A DNA stretch of 39,102 nt from an uncultured marine group I thaumarchaeote (GTDB lineage Archaea; Thermoproteota; Nitrososphaeria; Nitrososphaerales; Nitrosopumilaceae), in contig CABXKZ010000004.1 of NCBI GenBank assembly GCA_902512865.1, positions 1 through 39,102 of the forward strand, read 5' to 3'. Position numbers and translations under genes: made by a program. Below are positions 23,673 to 32,071 of this stretch, piece after piece. The notes beneath the pieces are model-generated. The model was not told where the DNA came from and searched no databases. It was given only the letters and a program-made list of their open reading frames with translations. How positions within the stretch are numbered: the first letter of the stretch is position 1; every line of letters starts with the position of its first letter.

Positions 23673-24425
23673 CTATCTTCGAGTTTTTTTCTTTTTTAAT
23701 TTAACTTTTACTTTTCTTGTTTTTGATTTAGTAACTTTTCTTTTTGGTTTAGCTTTTACTTTTCTTGTTTTTGATTTAGTAACTTTTCTTTTTGGTTTAG
23801 CTTTAGGAATAACAGATTTTATTTTTGATAATTGGGAGATAATTGATATCTCACGTTTCTTTGCTGATTCAAACTTTTTCGATACAGAATCCAGTTTTTC
23901 TTGAGTAATTTTTGTTAATTTTGTGAGTTCAGGTTTCGACTCAATATTCTTCTTGATGGTTTTTGTAACAGAATTCTTTTTTTTCTCAATTTCAGAAATG
24001 GTTTGAGAAAATTGTTTCTCCATAGAGGCTCTTTGTTTGATTTCATTTTTGATTTCACCTATAGTAGAAAGTATTGAATTTAGTCGGTATTCTAAACTCT
24101 GTTTTTCCTCAGAATTATCAGCAAAGTCAATTTCACTTTCAATTTGTTCTTTATTTTGAATTTCAAGGTTTAATCTTTCTTGAGCAGCAGATTTGAGTCG
24201 TTGAATACTTTCCATTTGGACAAGTTTTTGACTTAGCGTTTCATTAATGTCATCAGCACTTTGTTTAAATGACTCAATTCGGTTCTGGGTTGATTTTAAA
24301 GATGATGAATATTTTTTAGACATAGATTTTATTTTTTTATATTCATTTTCTCCTTTTCGTCTGATCTTACTAATTTCAGATTTTTGAGAACTTAATTGTT
24401 TGAGTTTACTTCTTAACCCTACCAT
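23673..24425 (-). CDS. Long coiled-coil protein with a lysine-rich repeat tail
   Basis: A 250-residue protein. Residues 1-200 are almost entirely heptad-like helix rich in Glu, Lys, Ser and Gln (coiled coil), with no membrane segment. Residues 205-250 are extremely basic and contain a 16-residue unit repeated twice (KRKVTKSKTRKVKAKP), ending in a run of K and R. The tail resembles DNA-binding extensions of chromatin proteins, so a nucleoid or DNA-associated structural role is plausible. I know no characterised homologue. It is convergent with the OB-fold gene, 16 bp apart. Confidence 0.7.
   Translation of the reverse strand: MVGLRSKLKQLSSQKSEISKIRRKGENEYKKIKSMSKKYSSSLKSTQNRIESFKQSADDINETLSQKLVQMESIQRLKSAAQERLNLEIQNKEQIESEIDFADNSEEKQSLEYRLNSILSTIGEIKNEIKQRASMEKQFSQTISEIEKKKNSVTKTIKKNIESKPELTKLTKITQEKLDSVSKKFESAKKREISIISQLSKIKSVIPKAKPKRKVTKSKTRKVKAKPKRKVTKSKTRKVKVKLKKKKTRR
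23705..23804. repeat. 48-bp in-frame tandem repeat encoding the basic tail
   Basis: Two perfect tandem copies of 48 bp (about 2.1 with the partial third) lie inside the coiled-coil gene. The unit equals 16 codons, so copy number can change without a frameshift. Base identity, including third positions, is complete, which points to a recent duplication. Confidence 0.8.
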
Positions 24426-24545
24426 AAGATAATCAAGAATTATCGTTGCTTAAGTTATTCAGAATGTGAGGTTTTGACTTTTCTGTAAAGAAAATTTACA
24501 TGATTGCTTCCAAAAAATTTTTTTAGGTATAAGTGATCGTAAAAT

Positions 24546-24893
24546 ATGGAATTTCATCCGTCAAAAATCCCTATTTTTCAGACATTTGATGTAAAAGATG
24601 AAAAACAAGCAAGTGATATTGCACATGAAATGGTCATGATTGGATTTGACAAAGAGGACAAAGGTTTCAAAGTTTTAATGCCAAAAGAAGACAAAACAGC
24701 AGCGAAACGGATCGGATATACGGTAACTACAACCGTGACATATGCACTACGAAAAACTAATCAAGAGAGGGATGTACGTTATTGGACATTTCATGAGAAC
24801 AAAGATCATCAAACTGAAGGTATAGATCATCACCGCTATGCGATAGTTTTCGTCAGTTCTAGAGTTTTAGAGAAACTAGATTTTTCGTGGTAA
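24546..24893 (+). CDS. Hypothetical protein
   Basis: A 115-residue soluble protein I do not recognise. It has mixed alpha/beta character (DEKQASDIAHEMVMIGF, KGFKVLMP, YTVTTTVTYALRK, YAIVFVSSRVLEKL), with no cysteines, signal peptide or membrane segment. A TATA-like stretch (TTTTAGGTATA, 24521-24531) lies upstream of the ATG. It overlaps the convergent PAP2 gene by 18 bp. Likely a genuine lineage-specific gene; function unknown. Confidence 0.65.
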   Translation: MEFHPSKIPIFQTFDVKDEKQASDIAHEMVMIGFDKEDKGFKVLMPKEDKTAAKRIGYTVTTTVTYALRKTNQERDVRYWTFHENKDHQTEGIDHHRYAIVFVSSRVLEKLDFSW

Positions 24894-25547
24894 GAATATT
24901 TCATCTAGTTTTAGCCTTTTTGAGACATATCCTGCCAGAAAGATTCCTAAAATTGTTCCACCAATTACATCTAATGGATAATGTTGTAGAACATAGATCC
25001 TACTTAATGACATCAGTATTGGATAAAGCCATATTAAATGAACACCTCTAGGAAATTTTTCAGATAATACATACACCATCACAAATGCAAATATTGTCGA
25101 ACGTGCGGCATGTCCGGAAGGGAATCCTGCAGTCCAACTTCGTCCTTCACAGAAAAGTGAAAAGCTGTCTGGTTCTACCTCAACTGGGAGTTCACTTCCA
25201 AGCCAATCTAAAAATGGTCTATCTCTGTCAACTCCACATTTCACATATCCAGTCAGAATTGTAGAAATTACAAGTAAGATGAGTAGAATCATCCCAATTC
25301 TTCGAGTTTTTCTAATAATTAGGAGTATTATGCTAAATGGGAGCATTACAAAAATATTGCCAGATTCAGTTAGAAGCCACACACCATAATCAATAGATGG
25401 ATTTCCAGCAGATTTTTGAACATTAGTCATGAATTGTTTTTCAGAGTCCAAAGTTGATTCTGACATTGCAATAAAAGTACAGATAAGAAATATGGCTAGG
25501 AGTATGAAGAAGGGTCTTGATCTAATGCCAAATAGAATATTTTGCAA
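24876..25547 (-). CDS. PAP2-family membrane phosphatase
   Basis: A 223-residue integral membrane protein with about five or six hydrophobic segments and the three PAP2 phosphatase motifs in order: KCGVDRDRP, FPSGHAARS, and SRIYVLQHYPLD. The catalytic His residues are in the second and third motifs. Family members dephosphorylate phosphatidic acid or polyprenyl diphosphates; here a lipid carrier or isoprenoid phosphate is plausible. The start is TTG at 25547, with no in-frame ATG before the first membrane segment. Confidence 0.88.
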   Translation of the reverse strand: MQNILFGIRSRPFFILLAIFLICTFIAMSESTLDSEKQFMTNVQKSAGNPSIDYGVWLLTESGNIFVMLPFSIILLIIRKTRRIGMILLILLVISTILTGYVKCGVDRDRPFLDWLGSELPVEVEPDSFSLFCEGRSWTAGFPSGHAARSTIFAFVMVYVLSEKFPRGVHLIWLYPILMSLSRIYVLQHYPLDVIGGTILGIFLAGYVSKRLKLDEIFLPRKI

Positions 25548-25592
25548 TTATATCTCATTTATTCAATAATTGACAACAATATGTCATTTACC

Positions 25593-25604
25593 ATCATTAA
25601 TGAT
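25593..25604. promoter_or_regulatory. 12-bp perfect palindrome upstream of pgk
   Basis: ATCATTAATGAT is a perfect palindrome about 40 bp upstream of the pgk start, in the region where a TATA box is expected for a gene with a short leader. It may be a promoter element, an operator, or chance in AT-rich DNA. Confidence 0.25.
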
Positions 25605-25640
25605 ATGATCGGATAAACGAATTTTAACAGGAGAAATGAT

Positions 25641-26858
25641 TTGTGTGTTGTGGGCATACTAACATTAGATAATTTTGATGTTAAAGGAAAAACTGTGCTA
25701 CTTCGCGTAGATATGAACTGCCCAATTCATCCAGATACAGGAGAAATTTTAGGGACAAAAAGAATTGAAGAAGTAGTTGAGACAATAAATGCACTAGATG
25801 GAGCAAAAGTTGTTGTTATATCTCATCAAGGGAGAGTGGGTAGAGGAGATTTTGTAGGAATGGAAGAGCATGCAAAACAATTAGAAAAATTTTCAAATAA
25901 AAAAGTAAGGTATGTTGCAGATGTTATTGGATCATTAGCACAAGAAGAAATTAAGAAAATGAGTGATAATGAGATAATCCTACTTGATAATCTGAGATTG
26001 TGTGCTGAAGAAAATTATGAATTTTCATTAGAAGAGAGTGCAAGAACAATTATGGTACAGAGGTTAAAGGATTTATTTGACTTATTTATTTTAGATTCTT
26101 TTCCAAGTGCACATAGAACACATCCATCATTGGTAGGCTTTGCTCAAGTGTTACCAACTTGTGCAGGTCGCTTGTTAGAGAGAGAGGTTAAACAATTAGA
26201 TAATATACTTACAGTTGCAAAGTCTCCATTTACAGTGGTGCTAGGAGGAGCAAAAGTTGATGATAGACTAAAAGCGATAAAATTACTAATCAAAAAAGAA
26301 CGTGCAGACCATGTATTGCTTACTGGAGTAATTGCTAATGTCTTTTTACGAGCACAGGGAAGAATAAAATTTCCATTGAATATTAAAGATGAAGACGAGA
26401 TTGTTGCAAAAGCCCATTCATTAATTGGGGAACATCCAGATGTATTCTCAACACCAGTAGATATTGCAGTGAATAAAGATGGAGAAAGAGTAGAGATAGA
26501 TGTAAGAGATTTAGCAAAAGATGATGAAATATTTGATATTGGAACAAAGACTTTGGAGCACTATTCAAAAATTGTTTCAAGTGCAGGAACTGTATTCATG
26601 AGTGGACCTGCAGGATTCTTTGAAAAAGAGAATTTCCAATTTGGTACAAAATCTATGCTAGAAGCGATATCACAATCCATGGCAACATCAATAATTAGTG
26701 GCGGACATTTGACATCTGCACTCAGACAGTATAGTTTAACTGAAAAAGTAAATCACATTAGTACTGCAGGTGGGGCATTGGTAAGATATCTGACAGGGCA
26801 AAAATTACCCATGATAAAATGCCTAGAAGATGCTGCAGAAAAACATACTAAAGATTAG
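25641..26858 (+). CDS. pgk: Phosphoglycerate kinase
   Basis: A 405-residue enzyme interconverting 1,3-bisphosphoglycerate and 3-phosphoglycerate. Signatures are KTVLLRVDMNCP near the N-terminus, SHQGRVGRGD, LDNLR, SFPSAHRTHPS, VLGGAKVDDRL in the hinge, FMSGPAGFFE, and a final ISGGHLTSAL with STAGGALVRYL. The start is uncertain: TTG at 25641, preceded by AGGAG (25629-25633) at 7 bases, or GTG at 25650, which gives the more typical N-terminus. The Shine-Dalgarno site implies a leader, unlike most first genes here. It overlaps a convergent zinc-ribbon gene by 11 bp. Confidence 0.95.
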   Translation: MCVVGILTLDNFDVKGKTVLLRVDMNCPIHPDTGEILGTKRIEEVVETINALDGAKVVVISHQGRVGRGDFVGMEEHAKQLEKFSNKKVRYVADVIGSLAQEEIKKMSDNEIILLDNLRLCAEENYEFSLEESARTIMVQRLKDLFDLFILDSFPSAHRTHPSLVGFAQVLPTCAGRLLEREVKQLDNILTVAKSPFTVVLGGAKVDDRLKAIKLLIKKERADHVLLTGVIANVFLRAQGRIKFPLNIKDEDEIVAKAHSLIGEHPDVFSTPVDIAVNKDGERVEIDVRDLAKDDEIFDIGTKTLEHYSKIVSSAGTVFMSGPAGFFEKENFQFGTKSMLEAISQSMATSIISGGHLTSALRQYSLTEKVNHISTAGGALVRYLTGQKLPMIKCLEDAAEKHTKD

Positions 26859-27180
26859 AATTACAATCCGAATTTGGGCAAACTCTAGATTCCTCTTTAC
26901 CTAGATAAATTTCAGTATTACAAGAATTACAAGTAATTTTTTCAACATCATCGAATATCTTAAACCATTGAGTTGTGAAGTTTTGTGCAATACAACGAAC
27001 TAATCCATCATTCTCAATTTTTTTGAAATCACTTTCCAAGTCATCAATTGTTTGAGATTGATCAAAAATTTCATTTTTTTTCAGTAATTCATAGATTTCA
27101 TCATTATTGAAACGTAAATCTATTTCATTAAAATTTTCAAATATTATTTTTCTAATTTGAAGTACTGTTGAATTTGTCAT
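26848..27180 (-). CDS. Hypothetical winged-helix-like protein with zinc ribbon, end of the suf operon
   Basis: A 110-residue protein. Residues 1-78 are helical with the pattern of a winged helix (VLQIRKIIFENF, NNDEIYELLK, LESDFKKIENDGLVRCI); residues 84-106 form a zinc-ribbon-like unit, Cys84-x2-Cys87-x13-Cys101-x4-Cys106. I prefer ATG 27180, just after the sufU stop, to the in-frame start at 27207. It is the last gene of the suf operon and could be a cluster-sensing regulator or an accessory protein; neither is shown. Overlaps pgk by 11 bp. Confidence 0.7.
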   Translation of the reverse strand: MTNSTVLQIRKIIFENFNEIDLRFNNDEIYELLKKNEIFDQSQTIDDLESDFKKIENDGLVRCIAQNFTTQWFKIFDDVEKITCNSCNTEIYLGKEESRVCPNSDCNSNL

Positions 27181-27181
27181 A

Positions 27182-27631
27182 CTAGTATAGATTAGCAGCC
27201 TCTTCATTTAAGTTTCCTGCAGATTCAGAATCTTTCAACTTATCAACAAAATATGAATAAATTCCAAATTTGAGAGTTTTAAGAGATAATAACGCACATT
27301 TTATTCTGACAGGACTTGTTTTGATTAGATGCTCCAGACCCAATTCAGATAACAATTCATCTTTTGTGAATTTTTTGACTTCATCAAGAGTTTTCCCTTT
27401 TATCATTTCAGTTAGAACTGAAGAGCATGCCATACAAATCGCACATCCTTTTCCATCAAATTTGATATCACTAATTTTATCACCATCAATATTCAGATAA
27501 AGATCAATACTATCACCACATAAAGGATTACTATCATGTCTGTGTATATGAGCATCTTCAAGTTTTCCATAATTTGAAGGATTACGAGAATATTCAATTA
27601 TCATTTCAGTGTAAATTGGATCACCACTCAT
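27182..27631 (-). CDS. sufU: Iron-sulfur cluster scaffold/sulfurtransferase SufU-like (NifU N-terminal family)
   Basis: A 149-residue IscU/SufU-family protein. The three conserved cysteines are Cys38 (NPLCGD, with Asp40), Cys63 (GCAIC) and Cys112 (RIKCALLSLKTL). SufU proteins take sulfur from SufS; IscU proteins build clusters. The extra residues between the second and third Cys favour SufU. It overlaps sufS by ATGA (27628-27631), so SufS and SufU are probably made together and act as a pair. Confidence 0.93.
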   Translation of the reverse strand: MSGDPIYTEMIIEYSRNPSNYGKLEDAHIHRHDSNPLCGDSIDLYLNIDGDKISDIKFDGKGCAICMACSSVLTEMIKGKTLDEVKKFTKDELLSELGLEHLIKTSPVRIKCALLSLKTLKFGIYSYFVDKLKDSESAGNLNEEAANLY

Positions 27632-28872
27632 AATTTGAACACCTTTGCAACATGCTGTAATGAAGAAATTAATACATCAATCTCTTCTTTTGTGTTGTAA
27701 ATGTAAAAACTTGCACGATTAGTTGCAGCAACATTGAGTTTTTCCATTAATACTTGTGCACAATGATGACCAGAACGTATTGCAACACCTTCTTTATCAA
27801 TAATAGTTCCAACATCATGTGGATGTACATCGTTGAAATTAAAAGAAACAACACCACCTCTCTTTTCAGGTTCTTTTGTTCCATACAATGTAATTCCAGG
27901 AACTTTTTTCATTTCATCTAGTGCATATTTAGTTAATTCTAATTCATGATTTCGAATATTATCCATACCAATTTTTTCAAGATATTCGATTGCTTTTGCA
28001 AATCCAATTACATCTGCAATATTTGGAGTGCCTGCCTCAAATTTGTATGGTAAATCATTCCACGTTGTTTCATATTTGTGTACTTCACGAATCATATCAC
28101 CACCTCCAAGGAATGGACTCATTTTTTCAAGAATTTCTTTTTTGGCCCATAAAACACCGACTCCAGTTGGACCTAACATTTTATGTGCAGAAAAAACATA
28201 AAAATCAGAATTTAAATCAGTTAAATCAATTTTCATATGTGGAACAGATTGTGCACCATCAATCAAAACTTTAACTCCTACAGATCTACATTTTGAAACA
28301 ATTTCTTTGACCGGAGAAATTGTTCCTAAAACATTTGACATGTGACTAAATGTAACTAGTTTCACTTTTCCAGTTGATAGATAATCATCCAATTGCTCAA
28401 GCATTAATTCCCCATTGTCATCAATGTCAATGTACTTGAGTTTTGCTTTTTTTTCTTGAGTTAGTAATTGCCATGGAACAATATTTGAATGATGTTCATA
28501 TTCTGTAGTAACAATTATGTCTCCCTCCTTAATATTATCACGTCCCCAAGCATACGCTACAAGATTTATTCCTTCAGTGGTACCTCTAACAAAAATAATC
28601 TCTTGTGAATCTTCAACATTAAGAAATTTTGCTACTTTATCCCTAGTTTCTTCAAAAGCCTCAGTCGATTCTTCAGCTAAAGCATGAACAGCTCGATGAA
28701 TATTAGAATTATGATTTTTATAATAATCAGAGATTGCATCGATAACCTGATTAGGTTTTTGTGTAGTTGCAGCATTATCAAGATATACTAATTTTTTATT
28801 ATCTCTAACTCGTCTATTTAAAACAGGAAAGTCATTTCTTAGATCCTCAAATGAACTTGTTGTTGCTTGCAT
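27628..28872 (-). CDS. sufS: Cysteine desulfurase SufS
   Basis: A 414-residue PLP enzyme of the class II cysteine desulfurases, which removes sulfur from cysteine for cluster assembly. The PLP lysine is Lys231 in FSAHKMLGPTG and the catalytic cysteine Cys371 in RSGHHCAQ. LDNAATTQKP and NIHRAVHALAEEST are typical of SufS at the N-terminus. A GAGGTG purine stretch precedes the ATG. Operon position directly upstream of sufU. Confidence 0.96.
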   Translation of the reverse strand: MQATTSSFEDLRNDFPVLNRRVRDNKKLVYLDNAATTQKPNQVIDAISDYYKNHNSNIHRAVHALAEESTEAFEETRDKVAKFLNVEDSQEIIFVRGTTEGINLVAYAWGRDNIKEGDIIVTTEYEHHSNIVPWQLLTQEKKAKLKYIDIDDNGELMLEQLDDYLSTGKVKLVTFSHMSNVLGTISPVKEIVSKCRSVGVKVLIDGAQSVPHMKIDLTDLNSDFYVFSAHKMLGPTGVGVLWAKKEILEKMSPFLGGGDMIREVHKYETTWNDLPYKFEAGTPNIADVIGFAKAIEYLEKIGMDNIRNHELELTKYALDEMKKVPGITLYGTKEPEKRGGVVSFNFNDVHPHDVGTIIDKEGVAIRSGHHCAQVLMEKLNVAATNRASFYIYNTKEEIDVLISSLQHVAKVFKL

Positions 28873-28875
28873 TAT

Positions 28876-29184
28876 TCACACCTCAATTAAGATATCATTA
28901 TCTTCTATTTTTATTCTGTAAGTTTGTAATGGGTTTTCAGCAGGAAGGTTTTGAGGTTTACCATCATCCATATTGAATACCGAAAGATGTAACGGGCAAG
29001 TTAGTCCATTTTCTGTTAATATTCCATTAGATAAATCAGCTTCTGCATGAGTGCATATCCTATCAGTTGCAAATAGTTTTCCATTCATATTTGTTAAGAG
29101 TATTTTTTTTTCATTATGATCAAAACTAAACATTTCACCTTGACCTAAACTACCAGTACTGCATGCCTTTATCCAATCAGCCAT
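28876..29184 (-). CDS. Rieske-type [2Fe-2S] ferredoxin within the suf operon
   Basis: A 102-residue soluble Rieske protein. The cluster ligands are Cys44 and His46 (CTHAEADL) and Cys63 and His66 (CPLHLSVF). It has no membrane anchor, so it resembles the small ferredoxins of dioxygenases and the NirD-like group, not the cytochrome bc subunit. It lies 6 bp after sufD and 3 bp before sufS; an electron-transfer role in cluster assembly is inferred from that place only. Confidence 0.92.
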   Translation of the reverse strand: MADWIKACSTGSLGQGEMFSFDHNEKKILLTNMNGKLFATDRICTHAEADLSNGILTENGLTCPLHLSVFNMDDGKPQNLPAENPLQTYRIKIEDNDILIEV

Positions 29185-29190
29185 TTCATT

Positions 29191-30588
29191 TTACCGATAC
29201 TTGTAGTGTTGTTCAATTTCAGCATTTTCATTATATCGAGTTTCTTCAATCTCAACTAGTGCTTTCAATTGTTCATCGTTGTTAATTGATAATTCTTTTC
29301 CTTCCCATTTTGATTCAATTAAGTATGCAATCCAAGCACGTACTTGATGAGACATTGAACGTGACATTGGTTCCAAAAATCCTTCTACAATAATTCTTTC
29401 AGCTTCAGGTTTGCTTAGACAACGTGTTCCTAAATAGAAGAGTTGTTCTTCGTCCATTTGTGCAACAGATGCAGAATGTGTCGCTTTTACATCATTTGTA
29501 AGAATCTCTAATCCAGGAATTGCATCAGATTTTGCATCTTTATCTAATAAAATAGAACGACCAGAGAGAAATGAATTGGAGTGAGCTGCATTTTCATTTA
29601 TTTTGATCATTCCTTTGAACAAAGATTTTGATTTGTTTTTTAGAATTGATTTTTCAACAACTTTTCCTTCAGTGGATTGTTCATTATGATTTACAATTGT
29701 ATTTAGATCAAATGATTGTTCATTATTTCCAAATGCAACTTCAGAATCCGTTGCAACAGCACCAGTTCCATTAAGATTATAGTTAATTCTATATCTAGAC
29801 AACATTGCACCAAATAGCCCAAGATACCAATTAATCTTTGAATCTTGTGCAAGATGTGAACTTCTTGTAGAGAAGTTAATGGATGACTGATCCATCATTT
29901 GAAGTGACGTAACATCAAGACTGCTATTTGCACCAATAGTTGTATTCAATAATTCAAGGTATGCTTGTTGTTGTTCATTTTGTGGAGAGTATAATTCTTG
30001 AACAATATTTGCTTTAGAGTTATCTTCAACAATTATAACATTTCTAGATATTGTGGACAATCCATCTTCAGATAGACAAGAAAATAGATGGATGGGTTCA
30101 TCTATGATTTGGTTTTTTGGTATGTATACAAAAAGTCCAGAATTAAATGCAGCATTATTTAGTGCAGTGTATTTATCTTCATTAGAATTCGATGATTTGA
30201 TTGTTTTTTCTATTAATTCCTGATGTTGTTTTAATGCATCGTCAATGGATGAAACTATAACACCTTTTGATTTTAATTCATCAGATAAATTAGCGGATAT
30301 TACATTTGTTCCTACTTGTATCAGTCCATTTTCTTTTTTTACTTCTTCAACACGTTTTGAAAGAAAATCAGGTAATTTAGAATCAGAGGTTATGGATAAT
30401 GAAACCTTAGTTGGATCCATACGTTTTGCATCAGTGTATTTATTGTAAAGAGAAGATACTTCAGTCGGTAATTCATTGTATATGCTAAGCGAATTTTTTC
30501 TATATTCTTTAAGCCAGTTAGGTTCATTTTTTGATGATGAAATCTCTTCAAGTAGAGAATTTTGAATAGAGGACAGAGTTTGTTCCAT
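29191..30588 (-). CDS. sufD: Fe-S assembly protein SufD
   Basis: A 465-residue SufB/SufD-family protein with an N-terminal helical part and a long right-handed beta-helix. NEPNWLKEYRKNSLSIY at the N-terminus, GTGAVATDSEVAFGNNEQSFD in the core, and VKATHSASVAQMDEEQLFYLGTR near the end are characteristic. The C-terminal GFLEPM segment is shared with SufB. In the complex SufD pairs with SufB and SufC. It follows sufB after 22 bp. Confidence 0.93.
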   Translation of the reverse strand: MEQTLSSIQNSLLEEISSSKNEPNWLKEYRKNSLSIYNELPTEVSSLYNKYTDAKRMDPTKVSLSITSDSKLPDFLSKRVEEVKKENGLIQVGTNVISANLSDELKSKGVIVSSIDDALKQHQELIEKTIKSSNSNEDKYTALNNAAFNSGLFVYIPKNQIIDEPIHLFSCLSEDGLSTISRNVIIVEDNSKANIVQELYSPQNEQQQAYLELLNTTIGANSSLDVTSLQMMDQSSINFSTRSSHLAQDSKINWYLGLFGAMLSRYRINYNLNGTGAVATDSEVAFGNNEQSFDLNTIVNHNEQSTEGKVVEKSILKNKSKSLFKGMIKINENAAHSNSFLSGRSILLDKDAKSDAIPGLEILTNDVKATHSASVAQMDEEQLFYLGTRCLSKPEAERIIVEGFLEPMSRSMSHQVRAWIAYLIESKWEGKELSINNDEQLKALVEIEETRYNENAEIEQHYKYR

Positions 30589-30610
30589 GATTTATCACGA
30601 TAAAGTAATT

Positions 30611-32011
30611 CTAACCGACTGAATTATCCATCTCTAATTTGATGAGTCGGTTTAATTCTACTGCATATTCCATTGGGAGTTCTTTTGTGAATGGTTCCAT
30701 AAAGCCATTAACAATTAGAGTTAATGCCTCTTCTTCAGTAAAGCCTCGAGTCATCAAGTAGAAAATTTGTTCATCGCCAATCTTTCCAACTGTAGCTTCA
30801 TGAGTTATAGTTGCATCTTCTTGATTAATTTCCATATATGGATAAGTATCAGTCTTAGATGTTTCATCTAATAGTAATGCATCGCATCTAACAGTCGATT
30901 TTACATTGGTTGCACCTTTTGCAACATTGAGTAATCCCCTGTATGTTGAACGACCTGTAGAACGACTAACAGATTTGGAGGTAACTTTAGATGTTGTATT
31001 AGGTGCTAGATGAACCATTTTTGCACCAGTATCTTGATGTTGACCTTTTCCTGCAAAAGCAATAGACAAAGTTTCACCATAAGCTTTTTGGCCCATCAAA
31101 TAGATTCCAGGATACTTCATTGTAATTTTACTTCCAATATTACCATCAATCCATTCAACTGATGCACCTTCATATGCATAAGCACGTTTAGTAACAAGAT
31201 TGTATACGTCGTTACTCCAATTTTGAATTGTAGTATATCTTAATTTTGCATCTTTATGTGCAACCAGTTCTACTACAGCAGAGTGTAATGATTCAGATGA
31301 GTAAACTGGGGCAGTACATCCTTCAATGTAATGAACTTCAGATCCTTCATCAGCAATAATCAATGTTCTTTCAAATTGACCAATATTTTCTGCATTAATT
31401 CTAAAGTAAGCTTGTAATGGCATGTCAACTTTAACACCAGGAGGAATGTAGATGAATGAACCACCACTCCATACTGCACTGTTTAATGCGGCAAATTTGT
31501 TATCTTCTGGAGGAATCATTTTTCCAAAGTATTTTTTGAATATTTCGGGGTGTTCTTTTAGAGCACTGTCAGTATCCAAAAATAGAACACCTTGTTTTGC
31601 TAAATCCTCTCTCAAACTATGATAAACTACTTCAGATTCATACTGAGCACCTACACCAGCAAGAAATTTTTTTTCTGCTTCAGGAATACCAAGTTTATCA
31701 AATGTGTTTTTTACATCTTCAGGTACATCATCCCAATTTTTTTCGGTTTTTTCTGAAGCTTTTGCATAATAGTAAATATTTTGAAAATCAATATGACTGA
31801 GATCTGCACCCCATTTTGGCATAGGTTTTTTCATGAATGCTTCATACGATCGTAATCTAAAATCTAACATCCACTGTGGTTCATCTTTCATTTTGCTAAT
31901 TCCAATTACAGTATCTTTTGAAAGACCTTTTTTGCTCAAGTGAACATACATTTCAGTAGAGTCTTTGAAATCATATTTAGAATAATCCATATCAAAGTTT
32001 TCTGTTGCCAT
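30611..32011 (-). CDS. sufB: Fe-S assembly protein SufB
   Basis: A 466-residue SufB, core of the SufBCD scaffold. Conserved stretches: [116 protein letters not shown] 32011 is preferred to the TTG at 32017: a strong TATA box lies 25 bp upstream and the mRNA is probably leaderless. First gene of the operon. The ATPase gene sufC is not next to it nor elsewhere in this window. Confidence 0.95.
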   Translation of the reverse strand: MATENFDMDYSKYDFKDSTEMYVHLSKKGLSKDTVIGISKMKDEPQWMLDFRLRSYEAFMKKPMPKWGADLSHIDFQNIYYYAKASEKTEKNWDDVPEDVKNTFDKLGIPEAEKKFLAGVGAQYESEVVYHSLREDLAKQGVLFLDTDSALKEHPEIFKKYFGKMIPPEDNKFAALNSAVWSGGSFIYIPPGVKVDMPLQAYFRINAENIGQFERTLIIADEGSEVHYIEGCTAPVYSSESLHSAVVELVAHKDAKLRYTTIQNWSNDVYNLVTKRAYAYEGASVEWIDGNIGSKITMKYPGIYLMGQKAYGETLSIAFAGKGQHQDTGAKMVHLAPNTTSKVTSKSVSRSTGRSTYRGLLNVAKGATNVKSTVRCDALLLDETSKTDTYPYMEINQEDATITHEATVGKIGDEQIFYLMTRGFTEEEALTLIVNGFMEPFTKELPMEYAVELNRLIKLEMDNSVG

Positions 32012-32030
32012 AAACAAAATACAACGACGT

Positions 32031-32040
32031 TATTATAAAA
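32031..32040 (-). promoter_or_regulatory. TATA box of the suf operon
   Basis: On the minus strand, TTTTATAATA is centred 25 bp upstream of the sufB ATG (32011). A strong match to an archaeal TATA box, implying a leaderless suf transcript. Confidence 0.6.
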
Positions 32041-32050
32041 ATCCGAGTAA

Positions 32051-32068
32051 ATTTAGGCTAGGCTAAAT
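32051..32068. promoter_or_regulatory. Dyad ATTTAG-N6-CTAAAT upstream of the suf promoter, candidate regulator site
   Basis: Perfect 6-bp inverted arms (32051-32056 and 32063-32068) are centred about 24 bp upstream of the sufB TATA box centre, in the 60-bp gap after hemD. The place suits an activator or a repressor. No regulator is identified. Confidence 0.35.
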
Positions 32069-32071
32069 AGG

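Noticed and set aside
23705..23804. CRISPR-like direct repeat
   Set aside because: Two head-to-tail copies without spacers, in frame with a coding sequence; it is a protein-level repeat.
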